Position numbers and translations under genes: made by a program. A stretch of 64,000 nucleotides of DNA from Weeksella virosa DSM 16922 (GTDB lineage Bacteria > Bacteroidota > Bacteroidia > Flavobacteriales > Weeksellaceae), in contig NC_015144.1 of NCBI RefSeq assembly GCF_000189415.1, forward strand, positions 62,001 through 126,000, in the 5' to 3' direction. Under the pieces are notes generated by a model. It saw nothing but the letters and a program-made list of their open reading frames with translations. It was not told the DNA's origin and ran no database searches. Shown piece after piece: positions 35,785 through 43,952 of the stretch; positions within the stretch are counted from its first letter, which is position 1; every line of letters begins with the position of its first letter.

Positions 35785-38283
35785 TTATTTCTTTCGCTTC
35801 ATCCACTTATATCCTTCTATCCATAAAACCGAAATGCTGGCTATTACCAATGCAGTTGCCAACTCTTTCGCACGCAATCCTACGAGATGGAAAAAATCGG
35901 CAAAAATTGGGATGTACAAGATGGCGAAAAGCAAAACCAAAGTCGATCCGATAACAATGGAAAACAGTTTGTTTTTGTATTTCAATGTTTCGAAAATGCT
36001 GTACGTAAAAGAGCGATTGGTCAAGCTGAGTAAGATATTGGCAAAAATTAGAGTAGTAAACACCATTGCTCTTGTCGTTTCTTCGTCACCACCTTTTTGT
36101 GCGGTTAGCTGGTAGGCAAACAGTACACCTGCAGCAATGATCAATCCCTGAAGAATACTAAGGTTCAATTCTTTCCAACTCAGAAAAGTTTCGGTTATTT
36201 TTCGTGGTTTTTGGTTCATCGTACCTTTTTCCATCGGCTCGTTTTCATAGACAATAGAACAGGTAGGCCCCATTATTAATTCTAGGAAAATAACATGAAC
36301 AGGAGTGAAAATATGCGGATAAATCCATCCTAAAAACAAAGGCAAAGAAACGGTGAGAATAATGGGTATATGGATCGAAATAATGTATTGAATGGCTTTT
36401 TTCAGATTGGTATAAATCCTTCTACCTGCTGCTATGCCGACCACTAATTTGTCCAAATCATCATCGATGATTACCAGCGAAGCAGCTTCTTTGGCAATTT
36501 CTGTTCCTTTGTTACCCATTGCCACACCAATATGAGCAGCTTTTAGCGCCGGCGCATCGTTTACACCATCGCCGAGCATGGCTACTATTTCTTCATCTTT
36601 TTTAAAAGCATTGACCATTGCAAGTTTTGCTTCGGGAAACATTCGGGTAAACAAATTTGTTTTCCTCGATAATTCTATCAATTCGGTTTGCGTATGTTTC
36701 ACAATTTCAGCACCGTTCACCGCAGGCGAGGTATTGATAATTCCTGCTTGTTGTGCAATGGCCTTGGTCGTATCTTCGTTATCTCCGGTGATGACTTTTA
36801 CTTTGATACCTGCATCGTAAATGTGTTGGAATACTTCTTGAATGCCTTGTTTAGGCGGGTCATAAAATACAGTAAATCCGAGAAACTCAAAATCGATATC
36901 CTGTTGTTTTTCGGGGAAATCATTTCCTTCAAAATGAGCTTTGGCTACACCCAATAGTCGGTAACCCTGTTTCCCTAAATTTTTTATATGTTGTCGCAAA
37001 TCATCTCTTTCGCTATCAGTCAGATTAGAAACGGCCAATATGGCTTCTGGCGCACCTTTGGCGGCAATAATGCGTTCTTTTTTTTCATTTTCGAAAAGAT
37101 GGGTCATCATCGGTGGTTTACCTTCCAAAGGATATTCGTGTATCATTTGGTAATTTTGCCGTTGGTCTTCTTTTTGCGTTTGTTCGTAGACTTTGTGCAA
37201 GGTTTTTTCCATCGGATCAAAAGGCACCGGTTCACTACTCCACATTGCCAATTGTATCAACTCTGAAAGAGCATTATCCATGAATTGTTTATCATTGTAG
37301 AGTTGGTTGGTACGATAATCAAAAAGTGCTTTTAATTGCATCGAATTTTCGGTGATTGTTCCGGTTTTGTCGGTACAGATGATCGTGGTACTTCCTAAAG
37401 TTTCTACTACGCTGCTTCGTTTGATGATGATACCTTCTCGCATCAGTTTCCAGGCACCTAAAGCCATAAAAGTGGTAAACGCTACGGGAATTTCTTCGGG
37501 TAAAATAGACATGGCCAGCGTGAGACCGACCAACAAACTTTCCATAATCTTACCGCTTTGCCAAAAGCTGTATCCCCAAACCATCAGGAAAATAATGACC
37601 CCAACGATGGCCATTCCTTTAACGAATTTGGTGATCTGAATTTGCAAAGGAGAACGCTCATCTTGGATAGATTGAATAGAGGTACCGATCTTTCCTAATT
37701 TGGTTGCTTGTCCTATTTTTTCTACCTCAAAAACAGCCAAGCCCGAAACCACTAAAGTCCCGCTATATACGTTTTTGTCGTCGGTTTCTAAACTTTTTAA
37801 AACCGAAAAAGCTTCGCCCGTAAGTGAAGCTTCATTGACCGAAAAATCGTTGCTGTGTACAATTTTCCCATCGGCATTGATCATTTTACCTTCTTCGATA
37901 ATGCACAAGTCGCCCACGGCAATTTCGTGCGTTGGAATTTGGATTACTTTAGAGTTTCGGATTACAGTACTTAGGGGCTCGTTGAGTTTTTCTAAAGCTT
38001 CCAAGGCTTTTTTACTGCGATTGTCTTGATAAAAAGAAATTCCCGAAACCACCACAATTGCCCCGAACATAAAAATGGCTTCGCTATAATCACCGACAAT
38101 TACATAAATTATCGCCACGGCAATGAGCAATAGCAGCATGGGTTCTCTCAAAATATTTAAAAGTAATGTAAGCCAAGAATTTTCTGGCCCTTCTTTTATT
38201 TTGTTGAACCCGTATTTTTTCTGAGATGCTAAAACTTCCTCAGAACTGAGGCCTGTGAGATGTGGAGGAATGTTATAAGACAT
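35785..38283 (-). CDS. Cation-transporting P-type ATPase (P2 type)
   Basis: 832 residues. The phosphorylation motif ICTDKTGTITEN is near residue 310, the ion-site motif ILPEEIPVAF (M4) just before it, the hinge MLGDGVNDAPALKAAHIGVAMG near 560, and the TGEAFSVLK actuator loop (TGES-like) near 155. Six C-terminal membrane helices follow. The PEEIP motif points to a P2-type pump for Ca2+ or a related cation, though the ion cannot be assigned. It ends 42 bases upstream of the mcrB start, so before the McrBC insertion it was probably next to the serine hydrolase. Confidence 0.92.
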   Translation of the reverse strand: MSYNIPPHLTGLSSEEVLASQKKYGFNKIKEGPENSWLTLLLNILREPMLLLLIAVAIIYVIVGDYSEAIFMFGAIVVVSGISFYQDNRSKKALEALEKLNEPLSTVIRNSKVIQIPTHEIAVGDLCIIEEGKMINADGKIVHSNDFSVNEASLTGEAFSVLKSLETDDKNVYSGTLVVSGLAVFEVEKIGQATKLGKIGTSIQSIQDERSPLQIQITKFVKGMAIVGVIIFLMVWGYSFWQSGKIMESLLVGLTLAMSILPEEIPVAFTTFMALGAWKLMREGIIIKRSSVVETLGSTTIICTDKTGTITENSMQLKALFDYRTNQLYNDKQFMDNALSELIQLAMWSSEPVPFDPMEKTLHKVYEQTQKEDQRQNYQMIHEYPLEGKPPMMTHLFENEKKERIIAAKGAPEAILAVSNLTDSERDDLRQHIKNLGKQGYRLLGVAKAHFEGNDFPEKQQDIDFEFLGFTVFYDPPKQGIQEVFQHIYDAGIKVKVITGDNEDTTKAIAQQAGIINTSPAVNGAEIVKHTQTELIELSRKTNLFTRMFPEAKLAMVNAFKKDEEIVAMLGDGVNDAPALKAAHIGVAMGNKGTEIAKEAASLVIIDDDLDKLVVGIAAGRRIYTNLKKAIQYIISIHIPIILTVSLPLFLGWIYPHIFTPVHVIFLELIMGPTCSIVYENEPMEKGTMNQKPRKITETFLSWKELNLSILQGLIIAAGVLFAYQLTAQKGGDEETTRAMVFTTLIFANILLSLTNRSFTYSIFETLKYKNKLFSIVIGSTLVLLFAILYIPIFADFFHLVGLRAKELATALVIASISVLWIEGYKWMKRKK

Positions 38284-38390
38284 AAAGTTGTAATCGTTAT
38301 TTGATAGCTTATCTTGTTGAGTGTTATCGTGAAGAGGCTTTGCGTTCTAGGCGGATTTGGCTTCGCTGATTTTCAATTCAGAATGAAAAA

Positions 38391-38933
38391 CTACATACAA
38401 CCCTGCGAATCAATTTTTCCTTGAAATAATATGTTTTCTTGTTGACGTAAAGTAATGGTGTAAGTTGTGCCCATATCTAAATTAAAATCTTGAGTGGTAA
38501 ACTTCCTACTGCCGATTACATCAAATTCTGGATCGGAATAGATTACCTTATTTCCATCATTGATCTCAAGCGTTAATTTTTCGCCATTTCCGGATATTTG
38601 AAGATTATTAAACTCCTCTGAATCATAGCAGTAAGTGTATTTATGCTGTATTCTAAATTCTTCTCTTTCGGATGTTTCTGGTTTCGAGCTTTCAAACCCT
38701 TCGTAGGTGGACATATCTCGAGTTTTGAAAAATATTTTGACCGTAACATTCGCCGCTGTAAATTCTTGATTGCTTGAATTTTTTAGCGTATTCTCCCTTG
38801 GTGTGTCTAACTTGGTTTCGGTTGATTCTAGAACGGTTTGTTGATCATTTTTGTTCTTGTCGTTTTCTCCACATCCTGCTAAGAGAATGGAAGCCCAAAA
38901 AAGTAGTAGGTAATACGTCTTTATGCTTTTCAT
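38391..38933 (-). CDS. Hypothetical lipoprotein
   Basis: 180 residues. A signal peptide with lipobox LLAGC (Cys21 in FWASILLAGCGEND) is followed by a charged linker and a beta-rich domain (NVTVKIFFKTRD, KLTLEINDGNKVIYSDPEFD, TYTITLRQQENILFQGKI). Two further Cys (KYTYCYD and the C-terminal GCM) may form a disulphide. No family is recognised. Confidence 0.75.
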   Translation of the reverse strand: MKSIKTYYLLLFWASILLAGCGENDKNKNDQQTVLESTETKLDTPRENTLKNSSNQEFTAANVTVKIFFKTRDMSTYEGFESSKPETSEREEFRIQHKYTYCYDSEEFNNLQISGNGEKLTLEINDGNKVIYSDPEFDVIGSRKFTTQDFNLDMGTTYTITLRQQENILFQGKIDSQGCM

Positions 38934-39264
38934 TTTTTTGGAATATTTAGATGTATTTATAGCCTTATGGATTTTCAGAATACCATTGGTGAACTAAATC
39001 TCCGGTAACTATTGCCAATCGCATACATCGGTTACCTTGTAAAATTAATTAAAAAAATAACTGGAATGGAAATAAAAAACGAGCATAGTCGAGCTCATAG
39101 AAATCAAAATCATCAATCAGGCCAAGCACAAAATTCCTTGTTTTACAGATCTTTTAGGTCGTTTTGACCGCAGGGTTTAAAGTAATGAGCCGAATAAAAG
39201 TCTTACTCGGCTCATTGATTTAGTTTTTCAACAAAAAATGAAAACTTCTAATACTATTCTTAGA
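38934..39264. other. Intergenic region with hairpin
   Basis: About 330 bases without a gene. AATGAGCCGA (39184-39193) and TCGGCTCATT (39207-39216) form a 10-bp stem, the likely end of transcription of the hsdR remnant on the minus strand. Otherwise nothing is seen. Confidence 0.6.
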
Positions 39265-40186
39265 TTATTCACTCAACTCCTTCGCCAACATTTCGGCTTG
39301 TTTTAATACCGTTTCCGTAGCCAGCAATTGCATATCAGGCGGATAGCCATATTTACGCAATAACCGTTTTACGGCAACTTTCAGCTTTGCCCGCACGCTC
39401 TCTTTGATGTTCCAATCGATGCTTGCGTTTTGTTTTATGGTGTTGGTTAATTCAACGGCAAGTTCACGTAACTTTTCTTGCTGAAGCAATTCTTTGGCAC
39501 TATCATTATTAGAAACTGCAGTATAAAAAGCATACTCGTATTCTGTTAAACCTAACTTTTTCGGTTCGCTGTCTAACTCGACTATGTTCTTACTTAAATG
39601 AATTAATTCATCAATCACCTCTGCAGCGGTTAGAATTTTATTATGGTACCGATTGATCGACTGTTCCAACATTTCCAGTAACTTCTTTCCCTGTACTAAA
39701 TTGGTTTTCGTTCTGGATTTTATTTCATCGTTCAATAATTTCTTCAACACCTCTAGTGCCACATTTTTGTGCTGCATCCCTTTCAACTCCATCAAGAAAT
39801 CATCCGATAAAATAGAAATATCAGGTTTCTTGATACCGGCTGCATCAAAGACATCAATCACCTGATCGGATACCAAAGCTTGATCAATTACTTGCCGAAT
39901 GGTGGTTTCAATTTCTTGATCTGTTTTGCCAGATCCCGTACTATCAAACTTAGCCAATCTCGCTTTCACGGCTTGGAAAAAAGAAATCTCATCTTTGGCA
40001 TCCATGGCTTGATCATGTGGTATAGCAATGGCAAATGCTTTTGATAAAGCGGTCACTTCGTCTATGTATCTTTTCTTGCCATTTTCTAATCCTAAAATAT
40101 GATCTTCGGCAGCTAATATCATCGACAGTTTTTTGGAGGTATCGGCATCAAAATAATCTTCATAAGGTATAATCCGCAAAACGAAA
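39265..40186 (-). pseudogene. hsdR: 3' remnant of a second type I hsdR, split by the prophage
   Basis: About 305 residues that match only the C-terminal part of a type I R subunit with a DUF3387-type end: YEDYFDADTSKKLSMIL, GKKRYIDEVTALSKAF, AIPHDQAMDAKDEISFFQAVKARL, SIDWNIKESVRAKLKVAVKRLLRKYGYPPDMQ. The nuclease and helicase domains are missing; the frame meets the prophage end at 40187. A TTG at 40179 is the only start-like codon nearby and is probably not used. Its family differs from the intact hsdR at 18510-21611, so a second type I system was inactivated here. The 5' part should lie beyond the other prophage end. Confidence 0.85.
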
Positions 40187-40230
40187 TGTACAAAAAATCC
40201 AAAACAAAAAGTACCAAAATTTTACAAAAT
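40187..40230. other. Prophage end with repeated transposase-site-like words
   Basis: TGTACAAAAAATCC at the junction is followed by GTACCAAAAT (40211-40220) and TTTACAAAAT (40221-40230): three copies of a (G/T)TAC-n-AAAA word. Mu-type ends carry several transposase binding sites of this kind. The exact end is inferred from the last hsdR codon-like DNA. Confidence 0.6.
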
Positions 40231-40240
40231 CATCTAGAAT

Positions 40241-40277
40241 TTAAAAGCCGTTTAATTATGTTTTAAACGGCTTTTAA
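40241..40277 (-). terminator. Terminator at the prophage end
   Basis: TTAAAAGCCGTTTAA (40241-40255) pairs fully with TTAAACGGCTTTTAA (40263-40277), 7-nt loop, just after the stop of the gene at 40279. Confidence 0.8.
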
Positions 40278-40278
40278 A

Positions 40279-40506
40279 CTATTCATTCTCTATTTGCATA
40301 TCTATCTTTTGCTTAATAGACTGTAATGACTCCACTAACGCATCTATGTCTTCATAAGATATACTAACCCAGTTAGAAGAAAAGTGTTCATCTTCCAATT
40401 TCTTTGGAACTTTAATCTTTAGAAATAAAGCGTGAAATTGTTTATTTACACTTATTTCTAATTTATTGGTTGAATTAATGTCCTGAAATACATATTTTTT
40501 ACTCAT
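40279..40506 (-). CDS. Small hypothetical phage protein
   Basis: 75 residues, MSKKYVFQDINSTNKLEIS at the N-terminus, one domain of mixed alpha/beta type by pattern (QFHALFLKIKVPKK; DIDALVESLQSIKQKI helix). It is the outermost gene of the prophage, downstream of the thymidylate-synthase-like gene, in the zone where Mu carries com/mom. No family is recognised. Confidence 0.6.
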   Translation of the reverse strand: MSKKYVFQDINSTNKLEISVNKQFHALFLKIKVPKKLEDEHFSSNWVSISYEDIDALVESLQSIKQKIDMQIENE

Positions 40507-40536
40507 AATTTTTTTATAAAAATAATTAAATATAAA

Positions 40537-41172
40537 TCAAACATTCAAATTAAATTTCACTTTATCTCCTTGTAGTAATGATTTCGTAGGTTCAACATTA
40601 TTTTCGTAGATGTGCACATTGGCAAGCATAAGTGTGATAGACTTCAACGGTAAGTTGATCTGACGACTTATGAGATATAAATGGTAAATATCAGCAGGCA
40701 ATCCTAAAGACGCATCAGATGATCGTTGATACGCCGATATGATTAACTTACCCTTTTCGATTTGAAACTGAACCAACGACAAACAAGGTTGTTGATTACT
40801 TTCAACATCAGTCCTTCCAAGAAACAAAACATAATTCTTACTGTTTCGTTTTTCCTTATTAATTTTCTTTATCAAGTCGGGCAATTGCTCAAAATAGGTT
40901 GGATAAGAATTTACCAAGATAGGACCGCAATAATCCCACCACTCAATGCCATTTTCTCGGTATCTTTCGGTTAAGCGTTCACCTTTGGTAAATAACTCCA
41001 ATTCCGTTTTCAGCTTATTTCTTGCGATTCCATGCTCTTCAAAAATTTCTAATAAATCAGTAGGTTTTAACTCTAATTTTTGATTGAGCAAATAGGTTAT
41101 ATTTCCTTTTTTATTCGATTGAACCTTGCCTTTTTTGATGATTTTGTCTAAAATAATGTGATACTTATTCAT
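40537..41172 (-). CDS. Thymidylate-synthase-like protein, probable pyrimidine-modifying enzyme
   Basis: 211 residues. It lines up with thymidylate synthase (TS) along its whole length: YHIILDKIIKKGKVQSNKKG at the start, ELELFTKGER (TS ELLWFLQGDT), YRENGIEWWD (TS LHENNVTIWDEW), and the active-site Cys130 in QQPCLSLVQFQ. SAYQRSSDASLGLP follows with Arg150-Ser151 and Asp153, and His187 and Tyr189 lie in ANVHIYENN. Where TS has Asn (GLPFN, E. coli Asn177), this protein has Asp161 (GLPAD). The same change marks dCMP-specific enzymes such as T4 dCMP hydroxymethylase. It is shorter than TS (about 264) because of loop loss. It follows the Dam-like gene by one base, so both belong to one modification cassette. 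Product and substrate are inferred. Confidence 0.8.
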   Translation of the reverse strand: MNKYHIILDKIIKKGKVQSNKKGNITYLLNQKLELKPTDLLEIFEEHGIARNKLKTELELFTKGERLTERYRENGIEWWDYCGPILVNSYPTYFEQLPDLIKKINKEKRNSKNYVLFLGRTDVESNQQPCLSLVQFQIEKGKLIISAYQRSSDASLGLPADIYHLYLISRQINLPLKSITLMLANVHIYENNVEPTKSLLQGDKVKFNLNV

Positions 41173-41173
41173 G

Positions 41174-42010
41174 TTATTTCAATTTATACAACATCATATC
41201 CGTATATTTTGCTGAATGATTAAGCGTTGTGTTGATACAAACCGTTGTAGAGCCACTAAATGGATTTACGTCAGCCATAGACGTTCTATCTTCCATCCAT
41301 TGACAAAGTTCAACGATCTGGCTTTTGTTGGATGTAAAATACAAGTAGTTCGTACCAACAAGTACATCTAATACATTAAGATAATCTTTCAACTTCCAAT
41401 ACTTATCACTCGTGTAAGTTGAAGTATCTGTACTTAGATACGGTGGATCAACTAAGAATACAACATTATCCAAATCCTTGTATTGATCAAACAATTCTTT
41501 ATAATCTTGATGAACTATTTCTACTCCAGCCAAATAATCATCAGTCACATAATTACTTTGACGTACATTGTTATAAAAGGTTTGTTTAGTTAAATCATTG
41601 TAATTAGTAACATACTTTGCACTAAATAATAATGAACTGGATAAAGTGATATAATCAACATATCCCAATCTACATTCTTCATCTTTAATCAATTCTAATA
41701 ATTTCAATTTATGTACTTCAGGTATTAATTTATCTTTCGGTAATTCTTTTGTAATTGCTCGAATTTTATCCAACAATACATTTGTCTGAGCAACTGCTGC
41801 TAATCGTTTACTAAAGTCATCATAATCATTATATACAACTTTAGCATTTGGTTTTAGTTGCTTTACAGTATGACTTAGAATACCGCTACCTCCAAATAAA
41901 TCAACATAAGTTGCATCTTCTGAACTATTTGCCAAAACTTGTTTTACATGGTTTATAAACTTTCTTTTTTGTCCTTGAAATGGTAAAGGACTTTGTGTGT
42001 AATTTTTCAT
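41174..42010 (-). CDS. Dam-like DNA adenine methyltransferase (D12 class)
   Basis: 278 residues. N-terminal FQGQKRKFINHV, SAM motif YVDLFGGSGILSHTVK near residue 36, target motif region LSSSLLFSAKYV and the catalytic DPPYLSTDTSTYTS near 190 define the D12 class of N6-adenine methyltransferases. The C-terminus (TLNHSAKYTDMMLYKLK) is usual. As a phage gene it probably protects phage DNA from host restriction. The thymidylate-synthase-like gene follows directly. Confidence 0.93.
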   Translation of the reverse strand: MKNYTQSPLPFQGQKRKFINHVKQVLANSSEDATYVDLFGGSGILSHTVKQLKPNAKVVYNDYDDFSKRLAAVAQTNVLLDKIRAITKELPKDKLIPEVHKLKLLELIKDEECRLGYVDYITLSSSLLFSAKYVTNYNDLTKQTFYNNVRQSNYVTDDYLAGVEIVHQDYKELFDQYKDLDNVVFLVDPPYLSTDTSTYTSDKYWKLKDYLNVLDVLVGTNYLYFTSNKSQIVELCQWMEDRTSMADVNPFSGSTTVCINTTLNHSAKYTDMMLYKLK

Positions 42011-42030
42011 AATTTATTGTTTGTTATTCG

Positions 42031-42142
42031 TATATTTGTTGCTCTCACATTCATAAACAAAAACGCATCAAAGGATCAGAAGACTTATGTCCTCCGACGA
42101 CCTTTGATGCGTCAGTTTAAAATGAATGTGAGAGTTTTTTTT
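42031..42142 (+). ncRNA. Candidate phage small RNA with nested hairpins
   Basis: On the plus strand, TATATTTG (42031-42038), a -7-type box, is followed by CTCTCACATTCAT (42042-42054), which pairs fully with ATGAATGTGAGAG (42122-42134), then eight T (42135-42142). Inside, ACGCATCAAAGG (42063-42074) pairs fully with CCTTTGATGCGT (42101-42112). The apical part holds TCCTCC. No -33 TTTG is clear at the standard distance. The T-run fits only plus-strand transcription, while all nearby genes are on the minus strand, so this would be an independent RNA of about 100 nt. Confidence 0.55.
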
Positions 42143-42181
42143 AAATGTTGAAGGACTTTTACTTCTACCTCCAAGAAGTGA

Positions 42182-42772
42182 TTAACTTAGGTTATTCAAT
42201 ACCAAATAGACTACAATGCCGATGGCTAAACAACACCCAATCACCACATATACCCAAAACGAGGTATCCGTTTTCTTTTTATCCGTTTCTGATTGAAAAC
42301 TATCCAAAACTGACTGCGAACGTTCATTTTTGTACTGATTGAACCGTGCTTCTACAATTGAATCAAACACCTGCGCAATTTCTATCCTGGTTAATGATTT
42401 GATTTGCGTCGATTGCTCGTTATAATTTGCTTTGCCTTTACCGCTAACGTTTAACTCTGTGCCATTTTGGGTGCGATTGAAAACAACTTTTAAATCGTTT
42501 TCTTGATCACCGTCGTAGGCGATGTTCAACGCCTTTAGAATCGATTCAAATTCAGATTCGAATTGCTGAACTTCAACATTCTTTACATTAATAGCCGATT
42601 GAACGACTGAGTCGTTAGTCAAAACGTGCTCAGTCTTTTGTTCAATGTTGGCTGTTTGTTTTATCTTGTGCTTGGTAGCGCAAGATAAAAGAAGTAGCAA
42701 TGCCCCTGAAAGCATTACCATTGCGTAAAACGCAGTTCTTATCTTATTTTGAAAAATACATTTCTGCTTCAT
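42182..42772 (-). CDS. Candidate unimolecular spanin (lysis protein)
   Basis: 196 residues. N-terminal signal with lipobox (LLLLSCATKHK, Cys31), a long charged, largely helical middle (NVEVQQFESEFESILKAL ... FDSIVEARFNQYKNE), and a C-terminal membrane helix (FWVYVVIGCCLAIGIVVYLVL). An outer-membrane lipid anchor plus an inner-membrane helix in one chain is the layout of u-spanins such as T1 gp11, which fuse the two membranes at lysis. It overlaps the 3' end of the lysozyme gene by 29 bases, as lysis genes often do. The role is inferred from layout and place. Confidence 0.65.
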   Translation of the reverse strand: MKQKCIFQNKIRTAFYAMVMLSGALLLLLSCATKHKIKQTANIEQKTEHVLTNDSVVQSAINVKNVEVQQFESEFESILKALNIAYDGDQENDLKVVFNRTQNGTELNVSGKGKANYNEQSTQIKSLTRIEIAQVFDSIVEARFNQYKNERSQSVLDSFQSETDKKKTDTSFWVYVVIGCCLAIGIVVYLVLNNLS

Positions 42773-43205
42773 CTTTTCGTCTTCTTGTTAATCCGTTACT
42801 TATTACTTTTCGACCGTTAACAGTCACTTTATTCCATTTTGCGAACTCATTCAAAATGCTTGGATCATTTGGATTTGCATTTACTTTTCGCAAAAGCGTA
42901 GAACTTTTCAAAGCTGATTCGCCAACGTTATACGCAAATGACACCAAGGCATCGAATTGATTTTGATTAATGTTCGATTTTACCAACTTATTTACTGTTT
43001 TCTCGAAAACAGATAAATGATACTGTTTCAATCGCAATGCACGATCTTTGGTGATTAGCGGATCGGTCATTTTTACCTTTACACCATTTTCGTAGAATGT
43101 CGCACCGTAACCAATAGTTGGGACTCCTGCTTGATCTAAGTAAGGTTTAGACATAAATTTTTCGTAATCAGCAATAAATTCAGCGCCTTTTTTTGATGTT
43201 TTCAT
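42744..43205 (-). CDS. Phage lysozyme (GH24 endolysin)
   Basis: 153 residues from ATG 43205. It has a strong GGGAGG just upstream and overlaps the previous stop (ATGA); the TTG three codons earlier is not needed. The GH24 triad Glu15-8x-Asp24-5x-Thr30 is in YEKFMSKPYLDQAGVPTIGYG. The core helix NQNQFDALVSFAYNVGESALKSS and the C-terminal GLTRRRKDEAEMY are typical of T4/P22-type lysozymes. No signal or SAR helix is present, so a holin is needed for release. Confidence 0.93.
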   Translation of the reverse strand: MKTSKKGAEFIADYEKFMSKPYLDQAGVPTIGYGATFYENGVKVKMTDPLITKDRALRLKQYHLSVFEKTVNKLVKSNINQNQFDALVSFAYNVGESALKSSTLLRKVNANPNDPSILNEFAKWNKVTVNGRKVISNGLTRRRKDEAEMYFSK

Positions 43206-43597
43206 ACCTCCCAATTAATTGATTTTTCACAATGATTTTTATCGATAAAATTTAAAATCGATACCAAAATTCGCCCTGAATTTGATAGCGTTCCTTTTAG
43301 CTGATTTTTACCTAATGCACTTGAAATAGTTTCATTAAAATTCCCGAACTGATAACCATCTGATTTGATTAACCAAGCGTTGAATAGGCTTCTAAATTCA
43401 TAATTACCGAATCGGTCTATGCTTACTGCTAAATTTCGCCAATAACCTGTAACTCTCGACCATTTAAAACTTCTTTTCCAAAAGACAACGTAAACGAAGC
43501 TGATTGGTTCTAAAACGATGAATAATAAAACTGCAAGAATTACTAAAAGTAAATTCGTCATTCTTAATGCGTTAAAAATTAAAAGCTCCTTTTTCAT
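43202..43597 (-). CDS. Phage membrane protein of unknown function, upstream of lysozyme
   Basis: 131 residues. One long hydrophobic segment near the N-terminus (LLLVILAVLLFIVLEPISFVYVVF) could be one or two helices, followed by a soluble part (WRNLAVSIDRFGNYEF ... ISSALGKNQLKGTLSNSG). Directly before the lysozyme gene (4-base overlap) it could be the holin, but size and soluble tail are unusual for one. A Met at residue 13 (43561) is an alternative start that avoids overlap with the upstream gene. Confidence 0.6.
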   Translation of the reverse strand: MKKELLIFNALRMTNLLLVILAVLLFIVLEPISFVYVVFWKRSFKWSRVTGYWRNLAVSIDRFGNYEFRSLFNAWLIKSDGYQFGNFNETISSALGKNQLKGTLSNSGRILVSILNFIDKNHCEKSINWEV

Positions 43598-43952
43598 CGT
43601 CGTTCAAAATATAGACTTGTAATAAACTTAACAATGGCACTTGATTCGCTAAGATCAAAGAATGAAAATAATCGAATGCTGGCATTGTTAATTCTTCACC
43701 GTTTTCGTCTAAAATAGGTTCGTTGTTTTCGTCCCGAACTTGAACGGAATAATGATTGCCAACTATCCAATTATCTATTTGACTTCTGAAATTAGATGTG
43801 ACATCTACACCATCATTTATGTATTCGATATGACCATTTAAAATGATTTGCTTAACATCTGCATTATTAGCGATTCTTGTAATAGTTACAAATCGCTCTA
43901 CATCCGTAAAAATTGGATGATTCGATATTTGTTGTTTTATAATTATTGCCAT
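43572..43952 (-). CDS. Hypothetical phage protein
   Basis: 126 residues, beta-rich by pattern (ERFVTITRIANNADVKQIILNGH; IVGNHYSVQVRDENNEPILDENGEEL), no membrane segment. It is between the tail-fibre gene and the lysis genes with overlaps on both sides, so it may be a fibre-associated or assembly protein. No family recognised. Confidence 0.6.
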   Translation of the reverse strand: MAIIIKQQISNHPIFTDVERFVTITRIANNADVKQIILNGHIEYINDGVDVTSNFRSQIDNWIVGNHYSVQVRDENNEPILDENGEELTMPAFDYFHSLILANQVPLLSLLQVYILNDDEKGAFNF

